Shown here in pieces: positions 7,112-15,231 of a stretch of 34,519 bases of DNA. The stretch is from Nonomuraea sp. SBT364. GTDB lineage: Bacteria > Actinomycetota > Actinomycetes > Streptosporangiales > Streptosporangiaceae. Under the pieces are notes generated by a model that saw only the letters and a list, made by a program, of their open reading frames with translations, was not told the origin of the DNA and did not search any database. Within the stretch, counting starts at the first letter, position 1; the number at the start of each line of letters is the position of its first letter. Where the stretch lies: the NCBI RefSeq assembly GCF_001083785.1, contig NZ_LAVL01000089.1:1-34519 (forward strand). The letters run 5' to 3'. The position numbers were made by a program, and so were the translations under genes.

Positions 7112-8500
7112 GTGCTTAATGAGACGCTCGGACCCGTCCTGATCGCCAACCGAGGGGAGATCGCGCGCCGGATCATCCGTACGGTCCAGCGGCTGGGCCT
7201 GCGCGCCATCGCGGTTCACTCCGAGGCCGACGCCGACCTGCCGTACGTGCGCGAGGCCGACGAGGCCGTGCTGATCGGGCCGGCCAACCCCGCGCAGAGC
7301 TATCTCGACCCGGCCAAGGTGCTGGAGGCGGCGCGCGCCACGGGCGCCCGCGCGATCCACCCCGGTTACGGCTTCCTCGCCGAGAACGCCGGCTTCGCCG
7401 AGGCCGTCATCGCCGCCGGGATGGTGTGGATCGGACCCGCCCCGGAGGCCATCGACCGGATGGGCGACAAGATCAACGCCCGTAACCTGATGGAGGACGC
7501 GGGCGTGCCGGTGGCCGCCGGCACCCGCGAGCCCGTCACCGACCTCGGCCTCGCCATGACGGCCGCCAAGGAGATCGGCTACCCGGTCATGGTCAAGACC
7601 GCCGGAGGCGGCGGCGGGATCGGGATGAGCGTCGCCCATGACGACGAGGAGCTGGGCAAGGCGTTCGAGCAGGCGTCCAGGGCGGCGCTGCGGTTCGCGG
7701 CGGCAGCGGCGGCGGGCGGCGCCGGTGACGTGCTCGCCGGTCCGGCCATCCTGCTGGAGCGCTACATCGAGCGGGCCCGGCACGTCGAGGTGCAGATCCT
7801 GGGCCGGCCCGACGGCACGGTCGTGGCGCTGGGCGAGCGTGACTGCTCGGTGCAGCGCCGCCACCAGAAGGTCGTGGAGGAGACGCCGTCCCCCGGCATC
7901 ACGCCCGAGCTGCGCGAGCGCATGCTGGCCGCGGCCGTGCGGGCCGGCGAGGCCGTCGGCTATCTGGGCGCCGGCACCGTCGAGTGCCTGGTCGACGCCG
8001 ACGCGCAGGACTTCGTCTTCCTGGAGATGAACACCAGGCTCCAGGTGGAGCACCCGGTCACCGAGCTCGTCACCGGCCTCGACCTGGTCGAGCTGCAGCT
8101 GCGGGTCGCCGCGGGCGAGAGCCCCGAGGTGACGCCCGAGGTGGGCGGGCACGCCATCGAGTTCCGCGTGTATGCCGAGGATCCCAAGCGCTTCTTCCCC
8201 GGACCTGGCAAGATCACCGCATGGGACGAGCCCTCGGGCGACGGCGTGCGCGTCGACTCGGGCTACGAGTCGGGCAACACGGTCACCCCGTTCTACGACC
8301 CGCTCATGGCCAAGCTCTGCGTGCACGGCGCCACTCGGGCCGAGGCGCTGGAGCGGGCCCGTGAGGCGGTCGCCGGGTTCACCGTCGAGGGGCCCAAGAA
8401 CAACCTGCCGTTCTGCGCCGAGCTGCTGGACAACGACGAGTTCGTCACCGGCGACTATGACACGGGCCTGGTGGGGCGGATGCGCGCCAAGCGTGCGTAA
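7112..8500 (+). CDS. biotin carboxylase subunit (AccC type)
   Basis: This 462-residue ATP-grasp enzyme carboxylates biotin carried on a separate carrier protein, using ATP and bicarbonate. It has the N-terminal ANRGEIARR segment, HPGYGFLAEN at 81-90, the ATP-binding glycine loop GGGGGIGM at 163-170 with Lys160 upstream, EMNTRLQVEHPVTE at 303-316 and the biotin carboxylase C-terminal domain. It lacks a fused carrier, unlike the AccA3-type alpha chains common in actinobacteria. An Ala/Gly-rich insert (about 194-203) sits in the ATP-grasp B domain. GTG 7112 is preferred; an in-frame opening to 6851 has no homology. It lies 32 bp before the mini-carrier gene. No carboxyltransferase gene is in the window. 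Confidence 0.93.
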   Translation: MLNETLGPVLIANRGEIARRIIRTVQRLGLRAIAVHSEADADLPYVREADEAVLIGPANPAQSYLDPAKVLEAARATGARAIHPGYGFLAENAGFAEAVIAAGMVWIGPAPEAIDRMGDKINARNLMEDAGVPVAAGTREPVTDLGLAMTAAKEIGYPVMVKTAGGGGGIGMSVAHDDEELGKAFEQASRAALRFAAAAAAGGAGDVLAGPAILLERYIERARHVEVQILGRPDGTVVALGERDCSVQRRHQKVVEETPSPGITPELRERMLAAAVRAGEAVGYLGAGTVECLVDADAQDFVFLEMNTRLQVEHPVTELVTGLDLVELQLRVAAGESPEVTPEVGGHAIEFRVYAEDPKRFFPGPGKITAWDEPSGDGVRVDSGYESGNTVTPFYDPLMAKLCVHGATRAEALERAREAVAGFTVEGPKNNLPFCAELLDNDEFVTGDYDTGLVGRMRAKRA

Positions 8501-8532
8501 GACTGTTGAATCATTGGAAGAGGGGAGTCGCG

Positions 8533-8745
8533 GTGGCTGAGGTCCGAGCTGAGATGGTGGCGAACGTGTGGAAGGTCGTCGTCCGGGAGGGCGACGAGGT
8601 TTCCGACGGCGACACGCTGGTCATCCTCGAGTCGATGAAGATGGAGATCCCGGTGCTCGCCGAGGACGACGGCGTGGTGGCCCAGCTCAAGGTGGCCGAG
8701 GGCGACGTGATCCAGGAAGGCGACCTGATCGCCGTCATCGAGTGA
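8533..8745 (+). CDS. 70-residue biotin/lipoyl carrier protein (TB7.3-like)
   Basis: This is a stand-alone biotinyl domain. It consists almost only of the carrier fold, with ESMKMEIP holding the biotinylation Lys36 and the ending GDLIAVIE. It closely resembles mycobacterial TB7.3 (Rv3221c), also about 71 residues and also near sigH/rshA. GTG 8533 follows AGGGGAG at 8521-8527. Together with the preceding biotin carboxylase it could make a two-subunit carboxybiotin generator. The 3' end overlaps the convergent thioesterase gene by 11 bp. The acceptor substrate is unknown. Confidence 0.92.
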   Translation: MAEVRAEMVANVWKVVVREGDEVSDGDTLVILESMKMEIPVLAEDDGVVAQLKVAEGDVIQEGDLIAVIE

Positions 8746-9115
8746 CGCGCGCCAGGAACCTCTCGCGGTCGACCACGACCCGCTCGATCGTGCCCCGGGC
8801 GACGAGCGAGCGCCTGTCGGTGGCCTGGAAGCCGAAGACCAGCCGCCGGCCGTCGACCTCGGTCAGCTCGACGCCGATCTGCACGTGCGTGCCGACCGGG
8901 CTGGCGGCCAGGTGTTCGAGCTCGACCCGGGTGCCGACCGAGGTCTCGCCCGGCTTGAGGTGCGGGGCGGCCGCCTGGAGGGTGGCCTGCTCGGCGAGGG
9001 CCAGCAGGCGGGGCGTCGCGAGCACGGGCACGTCGCCGCTGCCGATCTTCTCGGCGGTGTCGCTCCGCTCGACCATGGTGAGCAGCTGGGAGCGGAGACC
9101 CGGAGCGAGCGTCAT
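8735..9115 (-). CDS. hot-dog fold thioesterase, fluoroacetyl-CoA thioesterase (FlK)-like
   Basis: This is a 126-residue single hot-dog domain. Thr34, Glu42 and His68 occur with exactly the spacing of the FlK catalytic set of Streptomyces cattleya (Thr42, Glu50, His76; constant offset of 8). ETSVGTRVELEHLAASPVG is the characteristic core. FlK hydrolyses fluoroacetyl-CoA, but most homologues occur in organisms that make no fluoroacetate, so the natural acyl-CoA here is unknown. It is convergent with the biotin carrier gene and has a leaderless-type -10 six nt before the ATG. Confidence 0.88.
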   Translation of the reverse strand: MTLAPGLRSQLLTMVERSDTAEKIGSGDVPVLATPRLLALAEQATLQAAAPHLKPGETSVGTRVELEHLAASPVGTHVQIGVELTEVDGRRLVFGFQATDRRSLVARGTIERVVVDRERFLARVTR

Positions 9116-9121
9116 GGCGCA

Positions 9122-9127
9122 AGCCTA
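9122..9127 (-). promoter_or_regulatory. -10 element (leaderless) of the FlK-like gene
   Basis: TAGGCT on the minus strand lies 6 nt before the ATG at 9115. There is no Shine-Dalgarno sequence. The other 220 bp up to the kinase start at 9348 must hold the kinase promoter, for which I see no convincing hexamer pair. Confidence 0.45.
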
Positions 9128-9347
9128 GTGCGGTGCGGTGATCTCGCGGAAAACGGGGACAAGCGTAGCCCGCAGGCCGCAGGATAGGGTGGGACAACTT
9201 GTGGCATTTGTGTGGCGTGTGAGGAATCTGGGTCGTACACTCTCGGAGTTCCGTGACCTCCGTGTTACCGCACCGCGACACAAGTTCGCTTTGTTGAGAA
9301 CCCTGGGGTGGGAGAGGGTCTAGAAAGCAAGGGGTAGCGGGGGAGTC

Positions 9348-10904
9348 ATGGTGGCCCAAGGGACGACGCTGGCGGGGCGGTATCGCCTGGATACCCGCAT
9401 CGGCGCCGGAGGCATGGGCGAGGTGTGGCGCGGCGAAGACACTGTTCTCGCGCGTACCGTCGCCGTCAAGGTGCTGCTCCCGGGCCGCATGCAGGACCCC
9501 GGCTTCCTCGCCCGCTTCCAGGGGGAAGCGCGGGCGATGGCGACGATCAACCACCCCGGCGTGGTCGACGTCTACGACTACGGGGTCAGCGGCGACACCG
9601 TCTACCTGGTGATGAAGTTCGTCGACGGCGAGCCGCTCGACCGCCTGCTCGGCCGCCTCGGCCGCATCTCGCCGCAGCCCGCCATGGAGCTGATCGCGCA
9701 GGCCGCCTCGGCGCTCCAGGCCGTGCACGACCAGGGCATCGTGCACCGCGACGTCAAGCCGGGCAACCTGCTGGTGCAGCGCGACGGCACGCTCGTCATC
9801 ACCGACTTCGGCATCGCCCGCTCCGACCTGGCCAACCGGCTCACCGACGCCGGCATGGTGCTCGGCACCGCGGCCTACTGCGCTCCGGAGCAGGCCGAGG
9901 GCGCGCCCGTCACGCCGGCCGTCGACATCTACGCGCTCGGCGTGGTCGCCTACGAGTGCCTGGCGGGTCAGCGGCCGTTCGACGGTGACAGCCCTGTCAC
10001 GATCGCGCTCAAGCACATCCGCGAAGCGCCCCCGCCCCTGCCGCCCGACATCCCGGCACCGGTGCGCGCGCTGGTGGAGCGGGCGCTGTCGAAGGACCCG
10101 GCGCGGCGCTTCCCCAGCGCCAGGGCGATGAGCGACGCCGCCCGCATGGTCGCCACGGGTGAGATCCCGATGACCCAGGCCCCCATGCCGACCACGGGCG
10201 CCACCATGGCCCCGCCGGCCGAGGCCTACCAGACCGGCGCGGTGCAGTCTCCTCCCGACGCCACGACCGTGGCCGGCTCGCGCGCGGGCAGCCGCCGCGC
10301 CGCCAAGGCCCCGCGCCGGGGCGGCCTGGTGGCCGGGCTCGCCGCCGCGCTGGTGCTCGGCGTGGGCGCGGGCGCCGTCGCGCTGACGAACATGAGCGCG
10401 GAGAGTGGCCCGCAGATCAGCCAGCCGACGCCGACGGTGAGCATCAGCGAGACGAAGACCGAGGAGCCCAGCACTCCGACGACGAAGCCTCCCAGGTCGA
10501 AGCCGACGGTCACGCGGGAACAGCCGATCAGGGACAGGACGACGCCCACGCCCGAGGAGACCGAGCCCACCGAGTCTCCGAGCCCGACCCCCACGCCCAC
10601 CCCGACGAAGACCAAGACGCCGACCCCCACGCCGACGCCCAAGCCGAAGAAGGCCGTGCCGGAGGTCGTCAACCTGCCCTACGCGCAGGCCCTGGCCAAG
10701 ATCAAGGCGGCCGGCTTCGGGTTCAAGGCCGACGACCAGACCGACGGCACCCTGCCCGACACCTGCAAGATGGTCGGGCAGACGTTCCCCGACGGCGGCG
10801 AGATGCTGGAGATGGGCAAGACGGTCGAGGCGGTGCTGATCCCGACGCCGACCTGCAACACGCCCACCCCGACCGTCACCGCGACCACCACCGTCAAGCC
10901 GTAG
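9348..10904 (+). CDS. transmembrane Ser/Thr protein kinase with one PASTA domain
   Basis: This is a 518-residue PknB-like Hanks kinase. The kinase domain covers about 11-270: glycine loop IGAGGMGEVW at 18-27, Lys41 in AVKVL, catalytic HRDVKPGN from His133 (Asp135), DFG at 153-155 and GTAAYCAPEQA in the activation segment. A single membrane span (about 326-347) follows, then a long extracellular Pro/Thr-rich linker (about 360-443) and one C-terminal PASTA repeat (about 444-500). PASTA domains sense muropeptides or beta-lactam-like ligands in related kinases. Having one PASTA rather than three to four is short for PknB, and its two cysteines (TCKM, TPTCNTP) could form a disulfide. GGGGGA precedes the ATG. 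Confidence 0.94.
   Translation: MVAQGTTLAGRYRLDTRIGAGGMGEVWRGEDTVLARTVAVKVLLPGRMQDPGFLARFQGEARAMATINHPGVVDVYDYGVSGDTVYLVMKFVDGEPLDRLLGRLGRISPQPAMELIAQAASALQAVHDQGIVHRDVKPGNLLVQRDGTLVITDFGIARSDLANRLTDAGMVLGTAAYCAPEQAEGAPVTPAVDIYALGVVAYECLAGQRPFDGDSPVTIALKHIREAPPPLPPDIPAPVRALVERALSKDPARRFPSARAMSDAARMVATGEIPMTQAPMPTTGATMAPPAEAYQTGAVQSPPDATTVAGSRAGSRRAAKAPRRGGLVAGLAAALVLGVGAGAVALTNMSAESGPQISQPTPTVSISETKTEEPSTPTTKPPRSKPTVTREQPIRDRTTPTPEETEPTESPSPTPTPTPTKTKTPTPTPTPKPKKAVPEVVNLPYAQALAKIKAAGFGFKADDQTDGTLPDTCKMVGQTFPDGGEMLEMGKTVEAVLIPTPTCNTPTPTVTATTTVKP
10420..10660 (+). repeat. low-complexity Pro/Thr linker repeats
   Basis: The kinase linker is encoded by imperfect repeats of CCGACGCC/ACCCCCACG-type units giving TPTPTP and KTKTPTP runs. 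It is a simple-sequence stretch prone to length variation. No separate genetic element is implied. Confidence 0.7.
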
Positions 10905-12551
10905 TCACACCCCCGTCGTGTTGCGGGGGTAGGCGACCTGCGGGTCGGTCGCGATGTTGACCATGTACGGGATGCCGGAGTCGAAGGCACGGCGCAGCGC
11001 GGGCCCGATCTCCGACGGGTCGGTGACCAGCTCGCCGGCGCCGCCCAGCGCCGTGACCACCTGGTCGTAGCGGCACTGCGGCTGCAGCTCGGCGGCCACG
11101 TCGTAGCCGTACAGGAGCTGCATCGGGTGCTTCTCCAGCCCCCAGATGCCGTTGTTGCCGCAGATCATGACGACCGGCAGGCGGTGCCGTACGAGGGTGT
11201 CGACGTCCATGAGGGAGAAGCCCGCCGCGCCGTCGCCCAGCAGCAGCACCACCTGGGAGGACGGCCTGGCCAGCCGGGCGGCGATGCTGTAGCCGAGCCC
11301 GGTGCCAAGGCAGCCGTACGGGCCCGGGTCGAGCCAGTTGCCGGGCTGCCGGGGCTCGACGTACTTGCCCGCGTAGGAGACGAAGTCGCCGCCGTCGCCG
11401 ATCACCACGGCGTCGTCGGCCAGCACCTTGCCGAGCTCGCCGTAGATGCGCATGGGGTGGATCGGGTCGGAGTCGGCGGCGAGCAGGGCGGCGTCGCCGG
11501 CGATGGCGGCCGCGGCCGTGTCGGCCAGCGTGCTCACCCAGCCGGCGTAGCGGCTCGGCTTGACGCCCGCGTCGCCGCAGGCCGTACCGAGGCTCCACAG
11601 GACCACGGACAGGTCGCCGGCGGCGGACGCGACGGGCTGCATGTGGGTGGCGATGCCGGACGGCGCGTCGGCGATGTGCACGACCTTGGCCAGCGGCGCG
11701 CCGTCCTTGCCGCCGAACCAGCCGTAGCCGAGGCGGAAGTCGAGCGGGGTGCCGATGACGACGACCAGGTCGGCCTGGGCGAAGGCGAGGCCGCGGGCGC
11801 GGGTGGCGAGCAGGTCGTGCCCGGCGGGCAGGATGCCGCGGCCCTGGCCGTTGGGGATGACGGGCAGCCGCCAGGTCTCGGCGAAGTCGCGGGCGGCCTC
11901 CTCGGCCCGGTCCATCCACACGTCCGACCCGTACACCAGCACGGGCCGCTCGGCCTCGGCGAGCAGCGCGGCGATGGCGCGCAGGTCGTCGGGGTCGGGC
12001 TCCAGCGGTGACGGCGACTGCGTGCTCGGCTCGGGCGCGGGGGCGGGGGCGAACAGGTGGTCCATGTAGACGTCGAGGAAGACCGGGCCGCGGTGCGGCG
12101 CCACCGCGGTGCGGAAGGCGGTCTCGACGTCCTGGCCGACGGAGTCGGCGCCGGACGCGGTGAAGGCCAGCTTGGTGATCGGGGCGAGCAGCGGCGGGTG
12201 GTCCATCTCCTGGAGGGCGCCGCTGCCCCAGCGCGACTGCGGCGCGCGCCCGCCCAGGACGACCACCGGGGAGCCGTTGAAGTGCGCGGTGGCCACGCCG
12301 CTGACGCCGTTGGTGATGCCGGGACCGGCGGTCAGCACCGCCAGGCCGGGGTTGCGGGTCAGCCGGGCGGTGGCCTCCGCGGCGAAGACCGCGCTCTGCT
12401 CGTGGCGTACGTCGAGGATGCGCATGCCCTCGTGCTGGGCGCCGTCGTAAAGGGGGAAGACATGCCCGCCCGACAGGGTGAACATGGTTTCGACACCATA
12501 GGCCTTGGACACGGCGACAGCGGCGTCGCCGGCGTGCTTCGCAGACTCCAT
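10905..12551 (-). CDS. thiamine pyrophosphate-dependent enzyme, acetolactate synthase large-subunit-like
   Basis: This 548-residue protein has the three-part ThDP enzyme layout. The N-terminal pyrimidine domain carries the catalytic Glu51 in RHEQSA, followed by ARLTRNPGLAVLTAGPG. A central domain follows, then a C-terminal PP domain with GDGAAGFSLMD ... MICGNNGIWG (about 437-470), the GDG...NN metal/diphosphate motif. It resembles catabolic or IlvG-type acetolactate synthases, including the mycobacterial IlvG group. No small regulatory subunit is adjacent, so a role in branched-chain synthesis is unproven; a 2-hydroxyacyl-CoA lyase or decarboxylase activity is possible. Its stop abuts the kinase stop (10904/10905). 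Confidence 0.85.
   Translation of the reverse strand: MESAKHAGDAAVAVSKAYGVETMFTLSGGHVFPLYDGAQHEGMRILDVRHEQSAVFAAEATARLTRNPGLAVLTAGPGITNGVSGVATAHFNGSPVVVLGGRAPQSRWGSGALQEMDHPPLLAPITKLAFTASGADSVGQDVETAFRTAVAPHRGPVFLDVYMDHLFAPAPAPEPSTQSPSPLEPDPDDLRAIAALLAEAERPVLVYGSDVWMDRAEEAARDFAETWRLPVIPNGQGRGILPAGHDLLATRARGLAFAQADLVVVIGTPLDFRLGYGWFGGKDGAPLAKVVHIADAPSGIATHMQPVASAAGDLSVVLWSLGTACGDAGVKPSRYAGWVSTLADTAAAAIAGDAALLAADSDPIHPMRIYGELGKVLADDAVVIGDGGDFVSYAGKYVEPRQPGNWLDPGPYGCLGTGLGYSIAARLARPSSQVVLLLGDGAAGFSLMDVDTLVRHRLPVVMICGNNGIWGLEKHPMQLLYGYDVAAELQPQCRYDQVVTALGGAGELVTDPSEIGPALRRAFDSGIPYMVNIATDPQVAYPRNTTGV
10909..10930 (+). terminator. terminator hairpin after the PASTA kinase
   Basis: ACCCCCG (10909-10915) pairs with CGGGGGT (10924-10930) across an 8-nt loop, directly after the kinase stop. 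It lies inside the last codons of the convergent ThDP enzyme gene. There is no strong T-run. Confidence 0.5.
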
Positions 12552-12557
12552 GCCGGG

Positions 12558-12563
12558 AACTTA
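12558..12563 (-). promoter_or_regulatory. -10 element (leaderless) of the ThDP enzyme gene
   Basis: TAAGTT on the minus strand lies 6 nt before the ATG at 12551 with no ribosome binding site. A TTTACT 15 bp upstream is a poor -35 candidate. The short gap 12552-12591 is noticeably AT-rich for this genome. Confidence 0.45.
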
Positions 12564-12591
12564 CCAACGAGTCACAAAAGTAAACAGAGTT

Positions 12592-13359
12592 TCAGCAGCA
12601 TATGGACAACGCGCCGTCGGGGGTGGAGGTGGTGATCTTCCTGGACGAGGCGGGGTCGCTGTCCGGCGCCATGATCAGTTCCGGCGCGCTGGCCGTCACG
12701 TCGTAGGCGGCGGGCGGGAGGTCCATGCGGATGTCGCCGGAGGTCCTCACGATCGCCCGCACCTGGCCGGGCGGTTTCATGAACGACAGGTCCAGGTCGC
12801 CCGAGCCGATCTCCACGTCCACCCGCTCGCTGCGCAGAGCGCTGCCCCAGAAGCTGCCCGAGCCGCTCCGGGCGTGCAACGCGCCGGGCAGGTCACTCAG
12901 GTGGATGCGGCCGGAGACCGTGTCGATGCGTACGTCGCCGGCCATGTCGTCCACGGAGATGCCGCCCGCCGAGGTCGTGGCCTCCAGGTCGACGTCCTGC
13001 GGCAGCATGATCTGGTATTCGACGTCGCAGATCGGCCCGTCCAGGAATCCGGTGCCGGGGCAGGAGGCGTCCAGGCGCAGGGTCCGGCCGTCCCAGTCCT
13101 CCGACACGGTGGGCTTCTCCTTCGACCAGCGCATCCATCGCAGGATGCGGATCTGCCCGGCCTCCCCCGGGTAGATCTGCACGTCCACGGCCGCTTCCGA
13201 GACGACACGCAGCGCCGTGAGCGCCGCGATCGGGATGGCGCGCTCGGTGGTCTCGGTGGGCTCACGGGCGGAGGCGAACCCGCGCCAGATCAGCCCGGTC
13301 GACAGCGTCACCGCGAACACGGTCAGCACCGAGCCGACGACCAGCCAGGCCGCTCTCAT
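12592..13359 (-). CDS. membrane-anchored DUF4097-like beta-helical protein
   Basis: This 255-residue protein has one N-terminal membrane span (about 3-25) and an exported beta-rich body with repeating patterns such as GGISVDDMAGDVRIDTVSGRI and SGSGSF, SGDLDL, SGDIRMDL. These short strands spaced by Gly/Ser-Asp turns are typical of DUF4097/putative-adhesin proteins, whose function is unknown. Its ATG overlaps the stop of the upstream response regulator gene (ATGA). It is therefore the third gene of a kinase-regulator operon and may be part of the sensing or output envelope module. The family call rests on pattern rather than on a sharp motif. Confidence 0.68.
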   Translation of the reverse strand: MRAAWLVVGSVLTVFAVTLSTGLIWRGFASAREPTETTERAIPIAALTALRVVSEAAVDVQIYPGEAGQIRILRWMRWSKEKPTVSEDWDGRTLRLDASCPGTGFLDGPICDVEYQIMLPQDVDLEATTSAGGISVDDMAGDVRIDTVSGRIHLSDLPGALHARSGSGSFWGSALRSERVDVEIGSGDLDLSFMKPPGQVRAIVRTSGDIRMDLPPAAYDVTASAPELIMAPDSDPASSRKITTSTPDGALSICC

Positions 13360-14009
13360 GGCATGCTCCTGATCTTGAGGAACTGAAGGACGGCCAGCAC
13401 CCGCCGGTGGTCGCCCTCGGCGGGCGGGAGGTCCAGCTTGGCGAAGATGTTGCCGATGTGCTTGCCCACGGCCCCCTCGCTGAGCACGAGGTGCGCGCCG
13501 ATGCCCGCGTTGGAGCGGCCCTCGGCCATGAGCTGGAGCACCTCGTGCTCGCGCGGCGTCAGCCGCTCCAGCGGGTCGCTGTGGCCGCGCAGCAGGAGCT
13601 GGGAGACCACCTCGGGATCCAGCGCCGTGCCGCCGCCCGCCACCCGGCGCAGCGCGTCGACGAACTCGGCCACGTCCGCCACCCGGTCCTTCAGCAGGTA
13701 GCCGACGCCGCCGGTGGCCGAGGCGAGGAGCTGGGCGGCGTATCGCTCCTCGACGTACTGCGACAGCACCAGCACCGCCAGCGACGGCTGCTGGCGGCGC
13801 AGCACCAGCGCGGCCCGCAGCCCCTCGTCGGTGTGCGTGGGCGGCATCCGCACGTCGGTGAGAACCAGGTCGGGCCGGTGCTCCTCGGCGGCCCGCAGCA
13901 GCCCTTCGGCCTCGGCCACGGCCGCCACGATCTCCATCCCGGCCGCCTCCAGCAGCCGGACCAGCCCCTCGCGCAGCAGCACGGAGTCTTCGGCGAGCAC
14001 TACGCGCAC
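13356..14009 (-). CDS. LuxR/NarL-family response regulator
   Basis: This 217-residue protein has a receiver domain (about 1-120) with acidic pocket residues Glu7 and Asp8, phospho-acceptor Asp52 in LTDVRMPP, and Lys in YLLKDR. A C-terminal LuxR HTH (about 148-205) begins LTPREHEVLQLMAEGRSN. GTG 14009 overlaps the last codons and stop of the kinase gene by 10 bp, so the pair is translationally coupled. The expected partner is the adjacent kinase. Target genes are unknown; the coupled DUF4097-like gene is one candidate. Confidence 0.93.
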   Translation of the reverse strand: MRVVLAEDSVLLREGLVRLLEAAGMEIVAAVAEAEGLLRAAEEHRPDLVLTDVRMPPTHTDEGLRAALVLRRQQPSLAVLVLSQYVEERYAAQLLASATGGVGYLLKDRVADVAEFVDALRRVAGGGTALDPEVVSQLLLRGHSDPLERLTPREHEVLQLMAEGRSNAGIGAHLVLSEGAVGKHIGNIFAKLDLPPAEGDHRRVLAVLQFLKIRSMP

Positions 14010-15154
14010 GGCAGGTCCACCTCGATCGTCGTCGGGCCGCCCAGAGGGCTGCTCAGCCGCAGCGTGCCGTCCACGGCGTCGATGCGCTGCGCCAGGCCGC
14101 GCAGCCCGGTGCCGCCGTCGAGCCGGGCGCCGCCGCAGCCGTCGTCGTGGACCAGCACGTGCAGCCGGTCGCGCTCGCGCCGCACACGCACCTCGGCCTT
14201 GGTGGCCGCGGCGTGCTTGGCGATGTTGGTCAGTGCTTCGGACACGATGAAGAAAGCCACCGCCTCGATCGTCGGGGTGGCGCGGCGGTCGATGTCGACG
14301 CGCAGCCGCACCGGGATGGGGGTCCGCGCGGCCACGCCCGACAGCGCCGCGTCGAGGCCCTGGTCGTTGAGCACGGCCGGGTGCAGGCCGCGGACGAAGT
14401 CGCGCAGCTCCTTGAGCGCCTGCTTGGCCTCCTCGTGGGCGTGCTCGATCGCCTCGCGGGCCGGGTCGGGCAGGTCGGTGAGCGTGGCGCGGGCCAGGCC
14501 CAGGTTCATCGCCAGCGACACCAGCCGCTGCTGGGCGCCGTCGTGCAGGTCGCGTTCGATGCGCCGCCGCTCGGCGTCGGCGGCGTCGATCACGCCGGCG
14601 CGGCTCTCGGTCAGCGTCTCGATGCGCCGGCCCAGGTCGTGCCGGCTCGGGCCGAGCAGCGCCCGCGCCACCGACAGGTCCAGCAGCGCCATCCCGCGCG
14701 CCAGCAGGGGCGCGACCAGCAGGAGTACGGCCCCCGCCATGATGTAGGCGGTCACCACGTTGGGATTGCGCAGGTCGAACAGGAAGACCAGCGGCGGCGG
14801 CTGCAGCAGCGGCGGCAGGAAGGCCGTCACCCCCACCAGGGCGGCGCCCCAGGCCGACGCCACCAGGAAGACCGCCAGCATGCTGACCAGCGGCGACAGC
14901 AGGTGGTAGGCGATCTGCCGCCACAGGCTGGAGGTGCGCAAGGTGCGCGCGGGCGCCACCGGCGGGATGCGTACCCCGAGAAACGCCTCGAACCTGGAGC
15001 GCTGCACCAGCGTGAACCAGGGCACGCTGCGCCGCAGGACGGGCGGGGCCACGGCCGACGCGAGCGTCAGCGCGGCGAGCACGAACGCGACGGGCAGCCC
15101 GGTCATCACGTGGGCCGTGTCCAGCCACGCCGTGGCCACCCGGGGTCGTTTCAT
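14000..15154 (-). CDS. membrane sensor histidine kinase (HisKA_3 family)
   Basis: This 384-residue NarL-type kinase has an N-terminal membrane region with spans near 18-40, 88-120 and 135-162. The dimerisation helix holds phospho-acceptor His204 in RRRIERDLHDGAQQR, and the HATPase_c domain (about 290-384) has ALTNIAKHA (N-box) and DDGCGGARLDGGTGLRGLAQR (G-boxes). There is little extracytoplasmic sequence, so it probably senses in or at the membrane. It is the first gene of the kinase, regulator, DUF4097-like operon. ATG 15154 is preceded by GGAGG very close and by a TACCGT -10 six nt upstream, so the initiation mode is ambiguous. Confidence 0.92.
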   Translation of the reverse strand: MKRPRVATAWLDTAHVMTGLPVAFVLAALTLASAVAPPVLRRSVPWFTLVQRSRFEAFLGVRIPPVAPARTLRTSSLWRQIAYHLLSPLVSMLAVFLVASAWGAALVGVTAFLPPLLQPPPLVFLFDLRNPNVVTAYIMAGAVLLLVAPLLARGMALLDLSVARALLGPSRHDLGRRIETLTESRAGVIDAADAERRRIERDLHDGAQQRLVSLAMNLGLARATLTDLPDPAREAIEHAHEEAKQALKELRDFVRGLHPAVLNDQGLDAALSGVAARTPIPVRLRVDIDRRATPTIEAVAFFIVSEALTNIAKHAAATKAEVRVRRERDRLHVLVHDDGCGGARLDGGTGLRGLAQRIDAVDGTLRLSSPLGGPTTIEVDLPCA

Positions 15155-15160
15155 GCCTCC

Positions 15161-15166
15161 ACGGTA
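15161..15166 (-). promoter_or_regulatory. -10 element of the histidine kinase operon
   Basis: TACCGT on the minus strand lies 6 nt before the ATG at 15154. GGAGG sits between the hexamer and the start codon but would be too close to act as a normal ribosome binding site. Confidence 0.4.
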
Positions 15167-15211
15167 TTGACTCCCGGAGGGTGCCGGACATGGGCCTGGT
15201 GTGCGCGTGCG

Positions 15212-15231
15212 GGGTGGGGCTAGCCCCACCC
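15212..15231 (-). terminator. 20-bp perfect palindrome after the SNase-like gene
   Basis: GGGTGGGGCTAGCCCCACCC is a complete inverted repeat that starts directly after the SNase-like stop codon. As RNA it gives an 8-bp stem with a CUAG loop. It is best read as the SNase gene terminator, also insulating the downstream kinase operon. A regulator binding site is the alternative. Confidence 0.6.

Noticed and set aside
5494..7209. Minus-strand open frame of over 570 codons across the second HD gene
   Set aside because: Low-complexity composition (Arg, Gly, Asp, Gln) and no motif; it crosses two real genes on the other strand.
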